From NCBI RefSeq assembly GCF_002022275.1, contig NZ_MSDF01000016.1, forward strand, positions 436,301 through 500,300: DNA of 64,000 bases, in the 5' to 3' direction. The position numbers and the translations under genes are program-made. The notes beneath the pieces are model-generated. The model was given only the letters and a program-made list of their open reading frames with translations, did no database searches and had not been told where the DNA came from. Of the stretch, positions 57,501-64,000 are shown piece after piece. This stretch comes from Pseudomonas fluorescens (GTDB lineage: Bacteria; Pseudomonadota; Gammaproteobacteria; Pseudomonadales; Pseudomonadaceae). Each line of letters begins with the position of its first letter. Within the stretch, counting starts at the first letter, position 1.

Positions 57501-57863
57501 ATCCCGGTGCCGCTGCAAGCCACCGGGCGCGTGGGCGAATTCGTCGCGGGCGTGCGTTATCGCGCCTGGCAACCGGCCAACTGTTTGCAGCCGACAATCC
57601 CGGTGCATGCGCCGTTGGTGTTCGATTTACTGGATACGTGGATGCAGCGCTCGCTGGGCGGTTGCCAGTATCATGTCGCCCATCCGGGCGGGCGCAATTA
57701 CGACAGCTTGCCGGTGAATGCCAATGAAGCTGAAAGCCGGCGCATGGCGCGGTTTTTCCGGTTGGGGCATACCCCAGGGAAACTCCCGGTGCCGACTGTG
57801 GTGGTGAACGACGAGTTGCCCATGACCCTGGATTTACGGCGTTTCCCGAATAAAAATGACTAA
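54573..57863 (+). CDS. Transglutaminase-like + DUF2126 putative amidoligase fusion
   Basis: A 1096-residue protein. Residues 1-300 are a transglutaminase-like domain: N-terminal beta domain (VALHHVTHYRYDRAVELGPQIVRLRP), then the catalytic triad Cys180 (GSCRDSAW), His229 (LHAWCEVYL) and Asp245 (IGLDATSG). Residues about 325-1096 match DUF2126, a predicted glutamine-synthetase-like amidoligase family, with TMGGEPTFVSIDD near 330 and HTGTGGGNHFVLGG near 705. The start is GTG 54573, with AGGAGG 6 bases ahead. It begins a three-gene cluster with an ATP-grasp/alpha-E protein and a second transglutaminase, a recurring set of unknown product. Confidence 0.85.
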   Translation: MSIHVALHHVTHYRYDRAVELGPQIVRLRPAAHSRTRILSYALKVLPEQHFINWQQDPQGNYLARLVFPEKTEELRIEVDLVAEMAVFNPFDFFLEPYAEKIPFSYAADEQRELAPYLETLPLTPKFAAYLAGIDRTPLPAVDFLVGLNQRLAADIGYLIRMEPGVQTPEFTLENASGSCRDSAWLLVQLLRNLGLAARFVSGYLIQLTADVKALDGPSGTEVDFTDLHAWCEVYLPGAGWIGLDATSGLFAGEGHIPLACSPDPSSAAPISGLVEPCECEFTHEMSVERIWEAPRVTKPYTEEQWLAIQALGRQIDGDLLKDDVRLTMGGEPTFVSIDDPDGAEWNTAALGPDKRRLSAELFQRMRNHYAPKGLVHFGQGKWYPGEQLPRWSLNCYWRRDGVPIWHNSALIADEQEDYGADGVMAGRFLASVAERLKLPARFVFPAFEDNFYYLWREGALPQNVTAQDPRLSDDLERERLRKVFSQGLDKVIGQVLPLARTAANDRWQSGRWYLRDNHCRLVPGDSPLGYRLPLASQPWVTAAEYPFVHPVDPNQDLPDLPTTAQLQSHADAAPSDERVPEVDQSADWLTRTALCAEAREGRLYLFMPPLERVEDYLELVAAIEATAEELHCPVLLEGYEPPADTRLSNFRVTPDPGVIEVNVQPSATWDELVERTEFLYEEARQTRLTTEKFMIDGRHTGTGGGNHFVLGGATPKDSPFLRRPDLLRSLISYWHNHPSLSYLFSGLFIGPTSQAPRVDEARNDALYELEIAFAQMPEPGEDCPPWLVDRLLRNLLIDVTGNTHRAEFCVDKLYSPDGATGRLGLLELRAFEMPPHARMSLTQQLLLRALVARFWREPYAPPKLARWGTELHDRFLLPHFIEQDFADVIVELNAAGYPLRAEWFAAHLEFRFPKVGDYAVSGIELELRQALEPWHVLGEEGAVGGTVRYVDSSLERLQVKLSGLAPQRYLLTCNGIPVPLQATGRVGEFVAGVRYRAWQPANCLQPTIPVHAPLVFDLLDTWMQRSLGGCQYHVAHPGGRNYDSLPVNANEAESRRMARFFRLGHTPGKLPVPTVVVNDELPMTLDLRRFPNKND

Positions 57864-57875
57864 ATGCGGTTAAAA

Positions 57876-57965
57876 TGTGGGAGCGGGCTTGCTCGCGAAT
57901 GCGGTGGATCAGCCGATACAGGTATTGACTGATCCACCGCATTCGCGAGCAAGCCCGCTCCCACA
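57876..57965. repeat. REP doublet inside the amidoligase cluster (GCGGGCTTGCTCGC class)
   Basis: Arms TGTGGGAGCGGGCTTGC and its complement are joined by inner repeats (GCGGTGGATCAG ... CTGATCCACCGC), so the whole 90 bases form a long near-perfect hairpin within the gap between the first two genes of the cluster. Confidence 0.93.
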
Positions 57966-58010
57966 TTAGACTGTGGTGAATTTGAATTCCTTGCCCCTGC
58001 CGAGCGTTCC

Positions 58011-60497
58011 ATGTCCGACTTGCTCGACCGTTACCCGCTGACCGCGGGCACTTATCATGAATTGCTGGATGACAGTGGCGCCGTGCGTGCCCACTGGCAG
58101 CGCTTGCTCGATCACCTGCAACGCAGTACACCAGCGCAACTGGCCCAGCGTCAGGCGCTGTTGACCCGCCAGATTCAGGAAAACGGCGTGACCTACAACG
58201 TCTACGCCGACCCCAAGGGCGCCGATCGCCCGTGGGAGCTGGATTTGCTGCCCCACGTGCTGGCCGCTGATGAGTGGCAGCAGCTGTCCGCCGGCATCGC
58301 CCAGCGTGCACGCCTGCTCAATGCCGTGCTGGCTGACCTGTATGGCCCGCAGCGCCTGATCAAGGAAGGCCTGCTGCCCGCGGAGCTGGTGTTTGGTCAC
58401 AACAATTTCCTGTGGCCGTGCCAGGGCATTCAGCCGCCCGACGGCGCTTTCCTGCATCTGTACGCCGTGGACCTGGCGCGCACCCCGGATGGCCGCTGGT
58501 GGGTCACGGCCGACCGTACCCAGGCGCCCTCGGGCGCGGGTTATGCGCTGGAAAACCGCACCATCGTGTCCCGTGCGTTCCCGGACCTGTACCGCGATCT
58601 GCAGGTGCAGCACCTCACCGGCTTCTTCCGCACCTTGCAGGAAACCCTGGCCCGCCAGGCGCCCGGCGATGACCAGCCGCCGTTGATCGTGCTGCTCACG
58701 CCGGGGCGGTTCAACGAGAGCTATTTCGAACACCTCTACCTCGCACGCCAGCTCGGCTACCCGCTGGTGGAAGGTGGCGACCTCACCGTGCGCGACAGCA
58801 CCGTGTTCCTGAAAACCCTCAGCGGCCTGCGTCGGGTGAACGCGATCATGCGTCGCCTGGACGATGACTTCTGCGACCCGCTGGAGCTGCGCACCGACTC
58901 CGCCCTCGGCGTGCCCGGCCTGCTCGATGCGGTGCGCCAGGGCAATGTGCTGGTGGCCAACGCCTTGGGCAGCGGCGTGCTGGAGTCCCCGGGTTTGCTC
59001 GGCTTTCTGCCGAAGATCAACGAGTTTCTGTTTGGCGAAGAATTGATTCTGCCGTCGATCGCCACCTGGTGGTGCGGTGAGGCGCCGGTGCTGGCGGAGG
59101 CGCTGGAGAAGTTGCCGGAGCTGCTGATCAAACCGGCGTTCCCGTCGCAAAGTTTCAGCCCGGTATTCGGCCGCGACTTGAATGATGAACAACGTCAGGC
59201 CCTGGCTGAACGCATGCGCGCGCGGCCTTATGCCTACGTCGCCCAAGAGCTGGCGCAGTTGTCCCAGGCACCGGTGTGGCACACGGTGGATGACCACTTG
59301 CAGCACCGCGCCATCGGCATGCGTGTGTACGCCGTGGCCAGCGATGAAGGCTATCGCGTGCTGCCCGGCGGGCTGACTCGAGTCGCCGCAGAGGCCGATG
59401 CCGAAGTGGTGTCGATGCAGCGTGGCGGCGCGAGCAAGGACACTTGGGTGCTTGGCGAGCGTGCCATCGGCGGCGAGCACTGGCGGGCGCAGCGGGCGAT
59501 TGGTGCCCATGATTTGGTGCGTCGCGACCCTTATTTGCCGTCGCGGGTGGTGGAAAACCTGTTCTGGTTCGGCCGCTATTGCGAGCGTTGCGATGACAGC
59601 GCGCGTTGGTTGCGCATCGTGCTGGCGCGTTATGTCGACGGCGATGATCCGCTGGCCTTGCAGGCGGCGGTCGAGCTGGGCGAGAACCTGCGCCTGCTAC
59701 CGGAAGAGGGCGAGTTGCCCGAGCGTCTGCTCGCGGCCTTGCTCGGTGATGACTGGCCTTCGAGCCTGCGGGCCAACCTGCAGCGCTTGCAGTGGGCGGC
59801 CTCCCAGGTGCGCGGCAAGTTGTCCCGGGAAAACTGGCAGGCCTTGGTGGAGCTGCAACGCGAAGCCATGGAGCTGGAAAGCGAAACGCCGGACTTCGGC
59901 GAGTTGCTGGATTTCCTCAACCGCTTGGTGATGTCGCTCGCGGCGCTGTCCGGGTTTGCGCTGGACGACATGACCCGCGACGAAGGTTGGCGCTTTTTGA
60001 TGATGGGCCGGCGCATTGAGCGTCTGCAGTTTCTCAGCAGCAGTCTGGCGGCGTTCCTGCGTGGCGTGGCGGTGTTTGATCAGGCGGGGCTTGAGTGGTT
60101 GCTGGAGTTGGGCAACAGCAGCATCACGTATCGCTCGCGTTACCTGGCGGTGCCGCAGTTGATCCCGGTGCTCGACCTGCTGTTGCTGGATGAGCAAAAC
60201 CCGCATGCCGTGTTGTTCCAGTTAAAACTGGTGAACCGCACGTTGCGTCGCCTCAACGATGACTTTGCCGTGCCACGGGAAACCGGGCTGGCGCCCCTGG
60301 TGGAACGCCTGTCGCGTTTTGACCTGGGTTGCCTGGAGAACCCGTTGTTTGGTGAGTCCAGCGTGCGAGCCGCGCTGGATGGCCTGGCCGACCTGCTGCA
60401 AGCGGTGGCCGATGAGAGTGGGCAAGTGTCGGATCGCCTCGCGTTGCGTCACTTTGCCCACGTGGATGATGTCAGCCAGCAGACGGTGTCGGTGTGA
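58011..60497 (+). CDS. Circularly permuted ATP-grasp + alpha-E fusion protein
   Basis: An 828-residue fusion. Residues about 1-500 match the circularly permuted type 2 ATP-grasp family (YNVYADPKGADRPWELDLLPHVLAADEW, LADLYGPQRLIKEGLLPAELV, LTPGRFNESYFEHLYLARQLGYPLVEGGDL). Residues about 508-815 match the alpha-E helical domain (LPSRVVENLFWFGRYCERCDDSARWLRIVL). Such ATP-grasp proteins are predicted peptide or amide ligases. In many genomes the two domains are separate genes; here they are fused. It overlaps the next gene's start by one base. No substrate is known. Confidence 0.88.
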   Translation: MSDLLDRYPLTAGTYHELLDDSGAVRAHWQRLLDHLQRSTPAQLAQRQALLTRQIQENGVTYNVYADPKGADRPWELDLLPHVLAADEWQQLSAGIAQRARLLNAVLADLYGPQRLIKEGLLPAELVFGHNNFLWPCQGIQPPDGAFLHLYAVDLARTPDGRWWVTADRTQAPSGAGYALENRTIVSRAFPDLYRDLQVQHLTGFFRTLQETLARQAPGDDQPPLIVLLTPGRFNESYFEHLYLARQLGYPLVEGGDLTVRDSTVFLKTLSGLRRVNAIMRRLDDDFCDPLELRTDSALGVPGLLDAVRQGNVLVANALGSGVLESPGLLGFLPKINEFLFGEELILPSIATWWCGEAPVLAEALEKLPELLIKPAFPSQSFSPVFGRDLNDEQRQALAERMRARPYAYVAQELAQLSQAPVWHTVDDHLQHRAIGMRVYAVASDEGYRVLPGGLTRVAAEADAEVVSMQRGGASKDTWVLGERAIGGEHWRAQRAIGAHDLVRRDPYLPSRVVENLFWFGRYCERCDDSARWLRIVLARYVDGDDPLALQAAVELGENLRLLPEEGELPERLLAALLGDDWPSSLRANLQRLQWAASQVRGKLSRENWQALVELQREAMELESETPDFGELLDFLNRLVMSLAALSGFALDDMTRDEGWRFLMMGRRIERLQFLSSSLAAFLRGVAVFDQAGLEWLLELGNSSITYRSRYLAVPQLIPVLDLLLLDEQNPHAVLFQLKLVNRTLRRLNDDFAVPRETGLAPLVERLSRFDLGCLENPLFGESSVRAALDGLADLLQAVADESGQVSDRLALRHFAHVDDVSQQTVSV

Positions 60498-61387
60498 TGA
60501 GTGCGCGTTATCAGATTTTCCACGACACCCATTACCACTACGACAGCCCGGTGTCCCTGGCCCAGCAACTGGCGCATTTGTGGCCACGGCCGTGCGCCTG
60601 GCAGCGTTGCACCTGGCAGCAGCTGGATATCAGCCCGCAGCCGTCTTCGCGCCGCGATGAGCTGGACGTGTTCGGCAACCCGATCACGCGGCTGGCGTTC
60701 GAGCGGCCCCACGATGAATTACTGGTGAATGCCGGGCTGACCGTGGAGGTGTTGGCACGGCCGGCACTGGACTTCCAGTTGTCGCCGCCGTGGGATCAGA
60801 CCTGCGACAGCCTCACCTACAGCAGCCAGGCGCTGTCGCCGGAGCGGCTGGAAGCCTGTCGGTATCGCTTCGAGTCGCCTTATGTGCACCTGAAAAACAC
60901 CTTTGTCGAGTTCTCCGAAAGCTGCTTCCCGCCCGGCAAGCCGTTGTTACTTGGTGTGCAGGCCTTGATGGAAAAGATCTTCAGTGAGTTCACCTTCGAT
61001 GCCGAGGCCACGCAGGTCGCCACGCCGCTGGTGGAAGTGCTGGAGCGCCGGCGCGGCGTGTGCCAGGACTTCGCTCACCTGATGCTCGCTTGTTTGCGCT
61101 CACGGGGGCTGGCGGCGCGCTATATCAGCGGCTACCTGCTGACCCAGCCACCGCCCGGCCAGCCACGGCTGATCGGCGCCGATGCGTCCCATGCGTGGGT
61201 CTCGGTGTATTGCCCGGTGTCGGGCTGGGTGGATTTTGATCCGACGAACAATGTGCAGCCGGCACTGGAGCACATCACCCTGGCCTGGGGCCGGGACTTT
61301 TCCGATGTGTCGCCGTTGCGGGGGGTGATTCTGGGGGGAGGGAGCCATGACCCGGAGGTGCGGGTGACGGTGATGCCGCTGGAATAG
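60497..61387 (+). CDS. Transglutaminase-like cysteine peptidase/ligase
   Basis: A 296-residue transglutaminase-family protein with an N-terminal Bact_transglu_N-like domain (YQIFHDTHYHYDSPVSLAQQLAHLWPRP) and a catalytic core with Cys189 (RGVCQDFAHLMLA), His232 (ASHAWVSVY) and Asp248 (DFDPTNN). The full triad suggests activity as a peptidase, amidase or transferase. Its ATG overlaps the ATP-grasp gene's stop. A hybrid REP doublet follows the gene. Confidence 0.92.
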   Translation: MSARYQIFHDTHYHYDSPVSLAQQLAHLWPRPCAWQRCTWQQLDISPQPSSRRDELDVFGNPITRLAFERPHDELLVNAGLTVEVLARPALDFQLSPPWDQTCDSLTYSSQALSPERLEACRYRFESPYVHLKNTFVEFSESCFPPGKPLLLGVQALMEKIFSEFTFDAEATQVATPLVEVLERRRGVCQDFAHLMLACLRSRGLAARYISGYLLTQPPPGQPRLIGADASHAWVSVYCPVSGWVDFDPTNNVQPALEHITLAWGRDFSDVSPLRGVILGGGSHDPEVRVTVMPLE

Positions 61388-61406
61388 ACGCTTGCGGGCT
61401 AGCTTG

Positions 61407-61493
61407 TGTGGGAGCTGGCTTGCCTGCGATGGCAGCCACTCGATTTGACGGATACACCGAGTCGCCTGCATCGCGGGCAAGCCCGGCTCCCAC
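61407..61493. repeat. Hybrid REP doublet of two sequence classes
   Basis: The left arm is of the GTGGGAGCTGGCTTGCCTGC class (61407-61430), but the right arm, GCGGGCAAGCCCGGCTCCC (61470-61493), is of the CCGGGCTTGCCCGC class seen at 703-768. The inner segment GATACACCGA links them. It is the only mixed doublet in the window. Confidence 0.88.
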
Positions 61494-61527
61494 ATTAAGC
61501 CGGTTACAGCCTTTGCTGCGCTGCTGT

Positions 61528-61704
61528 TCAGGCCTGAGGCGGTGTTTCGGTGTCGTCTGCTGCCACTTCACCTTCGGCATCCGGGTTCAGTGCACCGGCT
61601 TCTTCGTCTGCAGCGGCTTTCTTGCGTTGCAGTTTTTCCTCTTTCTTCTGTTCCTTGGCCAAGTCTCTCTGACGTTTGGCGAAGGAGTAATTAGGTTTGG
61701 CCAT
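61528..61704 (-). CDS. Small charged protein of unknown function
   Basis: A 58-residue protein too short for most gene callers. It starts MAKPNYSFAKRQRDLAKEQK, continues with a Lys/Glu/Ala-rich helix (KKEEKLQRKKAAADEE) and ends in an acidic Pro/Thr tail. AGAGGA lies 7 bases ahead of the ATG, and codon use is typical of the genome. It has no membrane segment. The charge pattern suggests a nucleic-acid or ribosome-associated peptide, but no family is recognised. Nothing in the neighbourhood helps. Confidence 0.75.
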   Translation of the reverse strand: MAKPNYSFAKRQRDLAKEQKKEEKLQRKKAAADEEAGALNPDAEGEVAADDTETPPQA

Positions 61705-61792
61705 GGGCGATCCTCTAGGGTCGAAGGTGAGGGTGGGCGGCGCGCAGCTGCCTTGGGTCGCTATGGTAGCAGCTTAGCAGCGCGCTTGGGCC

Positions 61793-61849
61793 TCACTTAC
61801 CGCAGGCGTAAGCGGCCAGCAGGCCGTTGAAGAGTTGGTTGAGGTGCAT
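61793..61849 (-). CDS. Possible 18-residue leader peptide
   Basis: MHLNQLFNGLLAAYACGK, preceded by TGGAG 8 bases ahead of the ATG and a TATGAT -10-like box further upstream. It is 88 bases upstream of the small charged gene on the same strand. It could be a leader peptide or chance. Confidence 0.3.
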   Translation of the reverse strand: MHLNQLFNGLLAAYACGK

Positions 61850-62037
61850 GGCGATGGCTCCAGTGGTTGATGGGCCGATCATAGGCGGGTGGTGCTGCTT
61901 TGGCTGGTAGATTGTGTTGATCACGCTGATAGCCTAAAGTTGTATACAATCTGTTGATGCAGATCATAAGAATCTTTGCCAGCCTGATGCACCCTTGTCG
62001 CAATAAGCGTTTTTTAAACCCTGCCTTGGAGATTCAC
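61850..62037. other. Divergent regulatory region upstream of azurin
   Basis: No gene is seen here. It contains a 10-base perfect palindrome TTGTATACAA at 61940-61949, and TTGAT at 61917-61921, resembling an ANR half-site (consensus TTGATnnnnATCAA) but with an imperfect second half. Both lie 90-120 bases ahead of azu. The palindrome resembles GntR-family operators. Confidence 0.45.
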
Positions 62038-62484
62038 ATGTTTGCCAAACTCGTTGCTGTTTCCCTGCTGACTCTGGCGAGCGGCCAGTTGCTTGCCGCA
62101 GAGTGCAAGGTCACCGTCGACTCTACCGACCAGATGTCTTTCAACACCAAAGCCGTTGAAATCGACAAAAGCTGCAAGACCTTCACCGTTGAACTGACCC
62201 ACTCCGGCAGCTTGCCGAAAAACGTCATGGGTCATAACTGGGTGCTCACCTCTGCCGCCGACATGCCTGGCGTGGCCAGCGACGGCATGGCTGCCGGTAT
62301 CGACAAGAACTATCTGAAAGACGGCGACACGCGCATCATCGCCCACACCAAGATCATCGGTGCCGGCGAGAAAGATTCGGTGACCTTCGATGTGTCGAAG
62401 CTGGCGGCCGGGACGGATTACGCGTTCTTCTGCTCGTTCCCGGGGCACATTTCGATGATGAAAGGCACTGTGACCCTGAAGTAA
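62038..62484 (+). CDS. azu: Azurin, periplasmic blue copper protein
   Basis: A 148-residue protein with a 20-residue signal peptide and a 128-residue mature azurin. In mature numbering the copper ligands are His46 (MGHNW), Cys112 (FCSFPGH), His117 and Met121, all conserved. It carries electrons in denitrification or stress respiration. In P. aeruginosa azu is controlled by ANR and RpoS; a weak ANR-like half-site is seen upstream here. A strong bidirectional terminator follows. Confidence 0.97.
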   Translation: MFAKLVAVSLLTLASGQLLAAECKVTVDSTDQMSFNTKAVEIDKSCKTFTVELTHSGSLPKNVMGHNWVLTSAADMPGVASDGMAAGIDKNYLKDGDTRIIAHTKIIGAGEKDSVTFDVSKLAAGTDYAFFCSFPGHISMMKGTVTLK

Positions 62485-62499
62485 CAGGGTTTCAGCGGC

Positions 62500-62528
62500 A
62501 AAAAAAGCGCCTTGCGGGGCGCTTTTTT
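62500..62528. terminator. Bidirectional terminator after azu
   Basis: AAAAAAAGCGCC-TTGCG-GGGCGCTTTTTTG, symmetrical with A and T runs. It can stop azu on the plus strand and nadE on the minus strand, although a REP doublet lies between it and nadE. Confidence 0.9.
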
Positions 62529-62559
62529 GTGGGCGGTCAGTAGTACCGTGTCATCGTTC

Positions 62560-62642
62560 ATCGCAGGCAAGCCAGCTCCCACATTTGATCGCATTCTCAG
62601 GCTGGAACTCGGTCAAGTGTGGGAGCTGGCTTGCCTGCGATA
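62560..62642. repeat. REP doublet between azu and nadE
   Basis: Outward-facing arms (ATCGCAGGCAAGCCAGCTCC, 34-base spacer, TGTGGGAGCTGGCTTGCC) in the convergent gap of azu and nadE. Confidence 0.92.
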
Positions 62643-62652
62643 GCGATCTACC

Positions 62653-63480
62653 TCACGGCGCGAACGGCATAACCCGCTTGTGCTCAGTCTTGCGGTAGGT
62701 CTCGCAAATAATCCTGAACGCTTCCTCACGCACCGGCTCGCCGTGCAGGAACGCATCGATCTCGGCGTAAGTCACGCCATGTGACGCTTCATCCGGCTTG
62801 CCTGGCGACAGGTCTTCCAGGTCCGCCGTCGGCACTTTCTCGACCAACGACTCCGGCGCACCAAAATGCCGTGCAATCGCACGCACCTGGTTTTTCACCA
62901 GCCCGCTCAACGGCGCGAGATCACAGGCGCCATCTCCGAATTTGGTGAAAAAGCCCATCACCGCTTCCGCTGCATGGTCGGTACCAATTACCAGGCCACC
63001 GGCCGCACCGGCGATGGTGTACTGCGCCACCATGCGCATGCGCGCCTTGGTGTTGCCCAGCACGAAATCACGGGACACCGCCGCCTTGCCTTCAAACGCC
63101 GCGACTTCATTGGCCAGGGATTTCACGGCCGGGCCGATGTTCACAGTGTGGCGCTCGTCCGGGTCGATAAAATCCACCGAGGCGGTGGCATCGAGTTCGT
63201 CGAACTGGGTTTCGTAGGGCAGGCGCACCGCAATAAACCGGTAAGCCTCATCACCCGTGCTGGCGCGCAGTTCTTTCATCGCGCGTTGGGCCAGCAGGCC
63301 TGCGGTGAGCGAGTCGACGCCACCGCTGATGCCCAGCACCAAGGTTTTGAGCCCGGAATTGCGCAGGCAATCCTGGATAAAGGCCACGCGGCGGGCGACT
63401 TCTGCTTCAAGGGCAGCCTGGTCGTTGAACGGCGCCTGGACCTTGAGCTGCTGCGCAATCTCACGCTGTACGGCTTGCAT
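62653..63480 (-). CDS. nadE: Ammonia-dependent NAD+ synthetase
   Basis: A 275-residue NadE that amidates deamido-NAD+ as the last step of NAD synthesis. The PP-ATPase signature [16 protein letters not shown] is present, together with [37 protein letters not shown]. The length is that of the short ammonia-dependent form with no glutaminase domain. It lies 3 bases after pncB, so both NAD genes form one operon. ATG 63480 ([15 protein letters not shown]) gives the full length. Confidence 0.97.
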   Translation of the reverse strand: MQAVQREIAQQLKVQAPFNDQAALEAEVARRVAFIQDCLRNSGLKTLVLGISGGVDSLTAGLLAQRAMKELRASTGDEAYRFIAVRLPYETQFDELDATASVDFIDPDERHTVNIGPAVKSLANEVAAFEGKAAVSRDFVLGNTKARMRMVAQYTIAGAAGGLVIGTDHAAEAVMGFFTKFGDGACDLAPLSGLVKNQVRAIARHFGAPESLVEKVPTADLEDLSPGKPDEASHGVTYAEIDAFLHGEPVREEAFRIICETYRKTEHKRVMPFAP

Positions 63481-63483
63481 GAT

Positions 63484-64000
63484 TCACTCCTTGCTGGAAA
63501 GGGCAGGTACTTTGAAAACGTGACGCAAATAGGCGACAAAATTCGGGTCGGTGCAGTGGGTCTTGCCCGCTTCATCGGAAATCTTCGCGACGGGCTGGCC
63601 ATTGCAGGCCGTCATTTTAAGCACGATGCTCATCGGCTCAACACCTGGAATGTCACAGGTCAGGTTGGTGCCGATGCCGAAGCTCACATTAATGCGACCA
63701 CGCAGCGCTCGGAAAATCTCCAGCGCCTTGGGCAGCGACAGGCTGTCGGAGAACACCAGGGTCTTGCTCATCGGCTCGATGCCGAGCTTGTGGTAGTGAG
63801 CGATGGCCTTTTCGGCCCACTGCACCGGGTCGCCGGAGTCGTGGCGCAGGCCGTCGAACAGCTTGGCGAAGTACAAATCGAAGTCGCCGAGGAACGCGTC
63901 AGTGGTGATGCAATCGGTCAGGGCGATGCCGAGCAGGCCACGGTATTCGCGAACCCAGCAATCGAGCGCGGCGATCTGACTGTCGATCAGGCGCGGCCCC
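63484..64000 (-). CDS. pncB: Nicotinate phosphoribosyltransferase PncB, C-terminal part
   Basis: The last 172 residues of PncB; the frame runs to the window edge without a stop. The enzyme converts nicotinate to its mononucleotide in the NAD salvage route. The phosphorylated histidine segment [34 protein letters not shown] and [11 protein letters not shown] are visible. Its product feeds NadE, encoded 3 bases downstream, so the pair is a salvage operon. Confidence 0.96.
   Translation of the reverse strand, partial: GPRLIDSQIAALDCWVREYRGLLGIALTDCITTDAFLGDFDLYFAKLFDGLRHDSGDPVQWAEKAIAHYHKLGIEPMSKTLVFSDSLSLPKALEIFRALRGRINVSFGIGTNLTCDIPGVEPMSIVLKMTACNGQPVAKISDEAGKTHCTDPNFVAYLRHVFKVPALSSKE

Overview
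This window reads as a chromosomal segment of a Pseudomonas of the P. fluorescens group. The evidence is the high-GC codon use, near-textbook Pseudomonas proteins (an RhdA-type rhodanese with Cys230, azurin with all four copper ligands, a MutL that keeps its endonuclease motif, ParC with Ser87/Glu91), and about a dozen REP-type palindromic doublets scattered between genes. Nearly all of it is conserved core genome. I see no insertion sequence, prophage, rRNA operon or CRISPR array.

Layout. 1-2815: the end of thiC, its likely partner transporter cytX, and a convergent DUF3298 lipoprotein. 3009-11530: the nudF-yqiB-cpdA-yqiA-parE cluster known from enterobacteria, continuing into a phytase-like esterase, a retropepsin-like protease and parC, so both topoisomerase IV subunits flank two small exported or membrane proteins. 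11707-18921: a PqiC-type lipoprotein, an AhpA/YtjB-like membrane protein with an unusual C-terminal extension, serB, psd, rhdA and an HDOD regulator. 18994-21427: motAB behind a clear FliA (sigma-28) promoter, then a PemK/MazF-like toxin preceded by a strongly structured untranslated region ending in an intrinsic terminator. 21714-37604: rsgA, orn, a TRIC channel, queG, nnrD, tsaE, amiB, mutL, miaA, hfq, hflX, hflK, hflC, hisZ and purA, essentially the enterobacterial psd-to-purA supercluster with hisZ in place of yjeT. 37744-42367: a chemoreceptor and an Fe(III) ABC uptake pair that lacks its ATPase here. 42512-42900: two tandem tRNA-Leu(CAG) units. 43062-52825: rnr-rlmB, rpsF-rpsR-DUF2232-rplI, dnaB and a YgiQ radical SAM protein. 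53030-54384: a two-gene unit of unknown function. 54573-61387: three genes of an uncharacterised, predicted peptide-ligation system (transglutaminase + DUF2126 amidoligase, circularly permuted ATP-grasp + alpha-E, and a second transglutaminase). 61528-64000: a small charged protein, azurin, nadE and the end of pncB.

How the genes work together. Most encode translation and RNA quality control (miaA, hfq, hflX, rnr, orn, rsgA, rlmB, ribosomal proteins), DNA topology, replication and repair (parCE, dnaB, mutL), envelope maintenance (psd, amiB, PqiC-like lipoprotein) and cofactor metabolism (thiC/cytX, nadE/pncB, nnrD, queG). The most interesting accessory signals are the RNA + toxin module at 21032-21690, the amidoligase/ATP-grasp/transglutaminase cluster, the unknown pair at 53030-54384, and the REP doublets, one of which is a hybrid of two sequence classes. 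All assignments come from reading the sequence; no database search was run.
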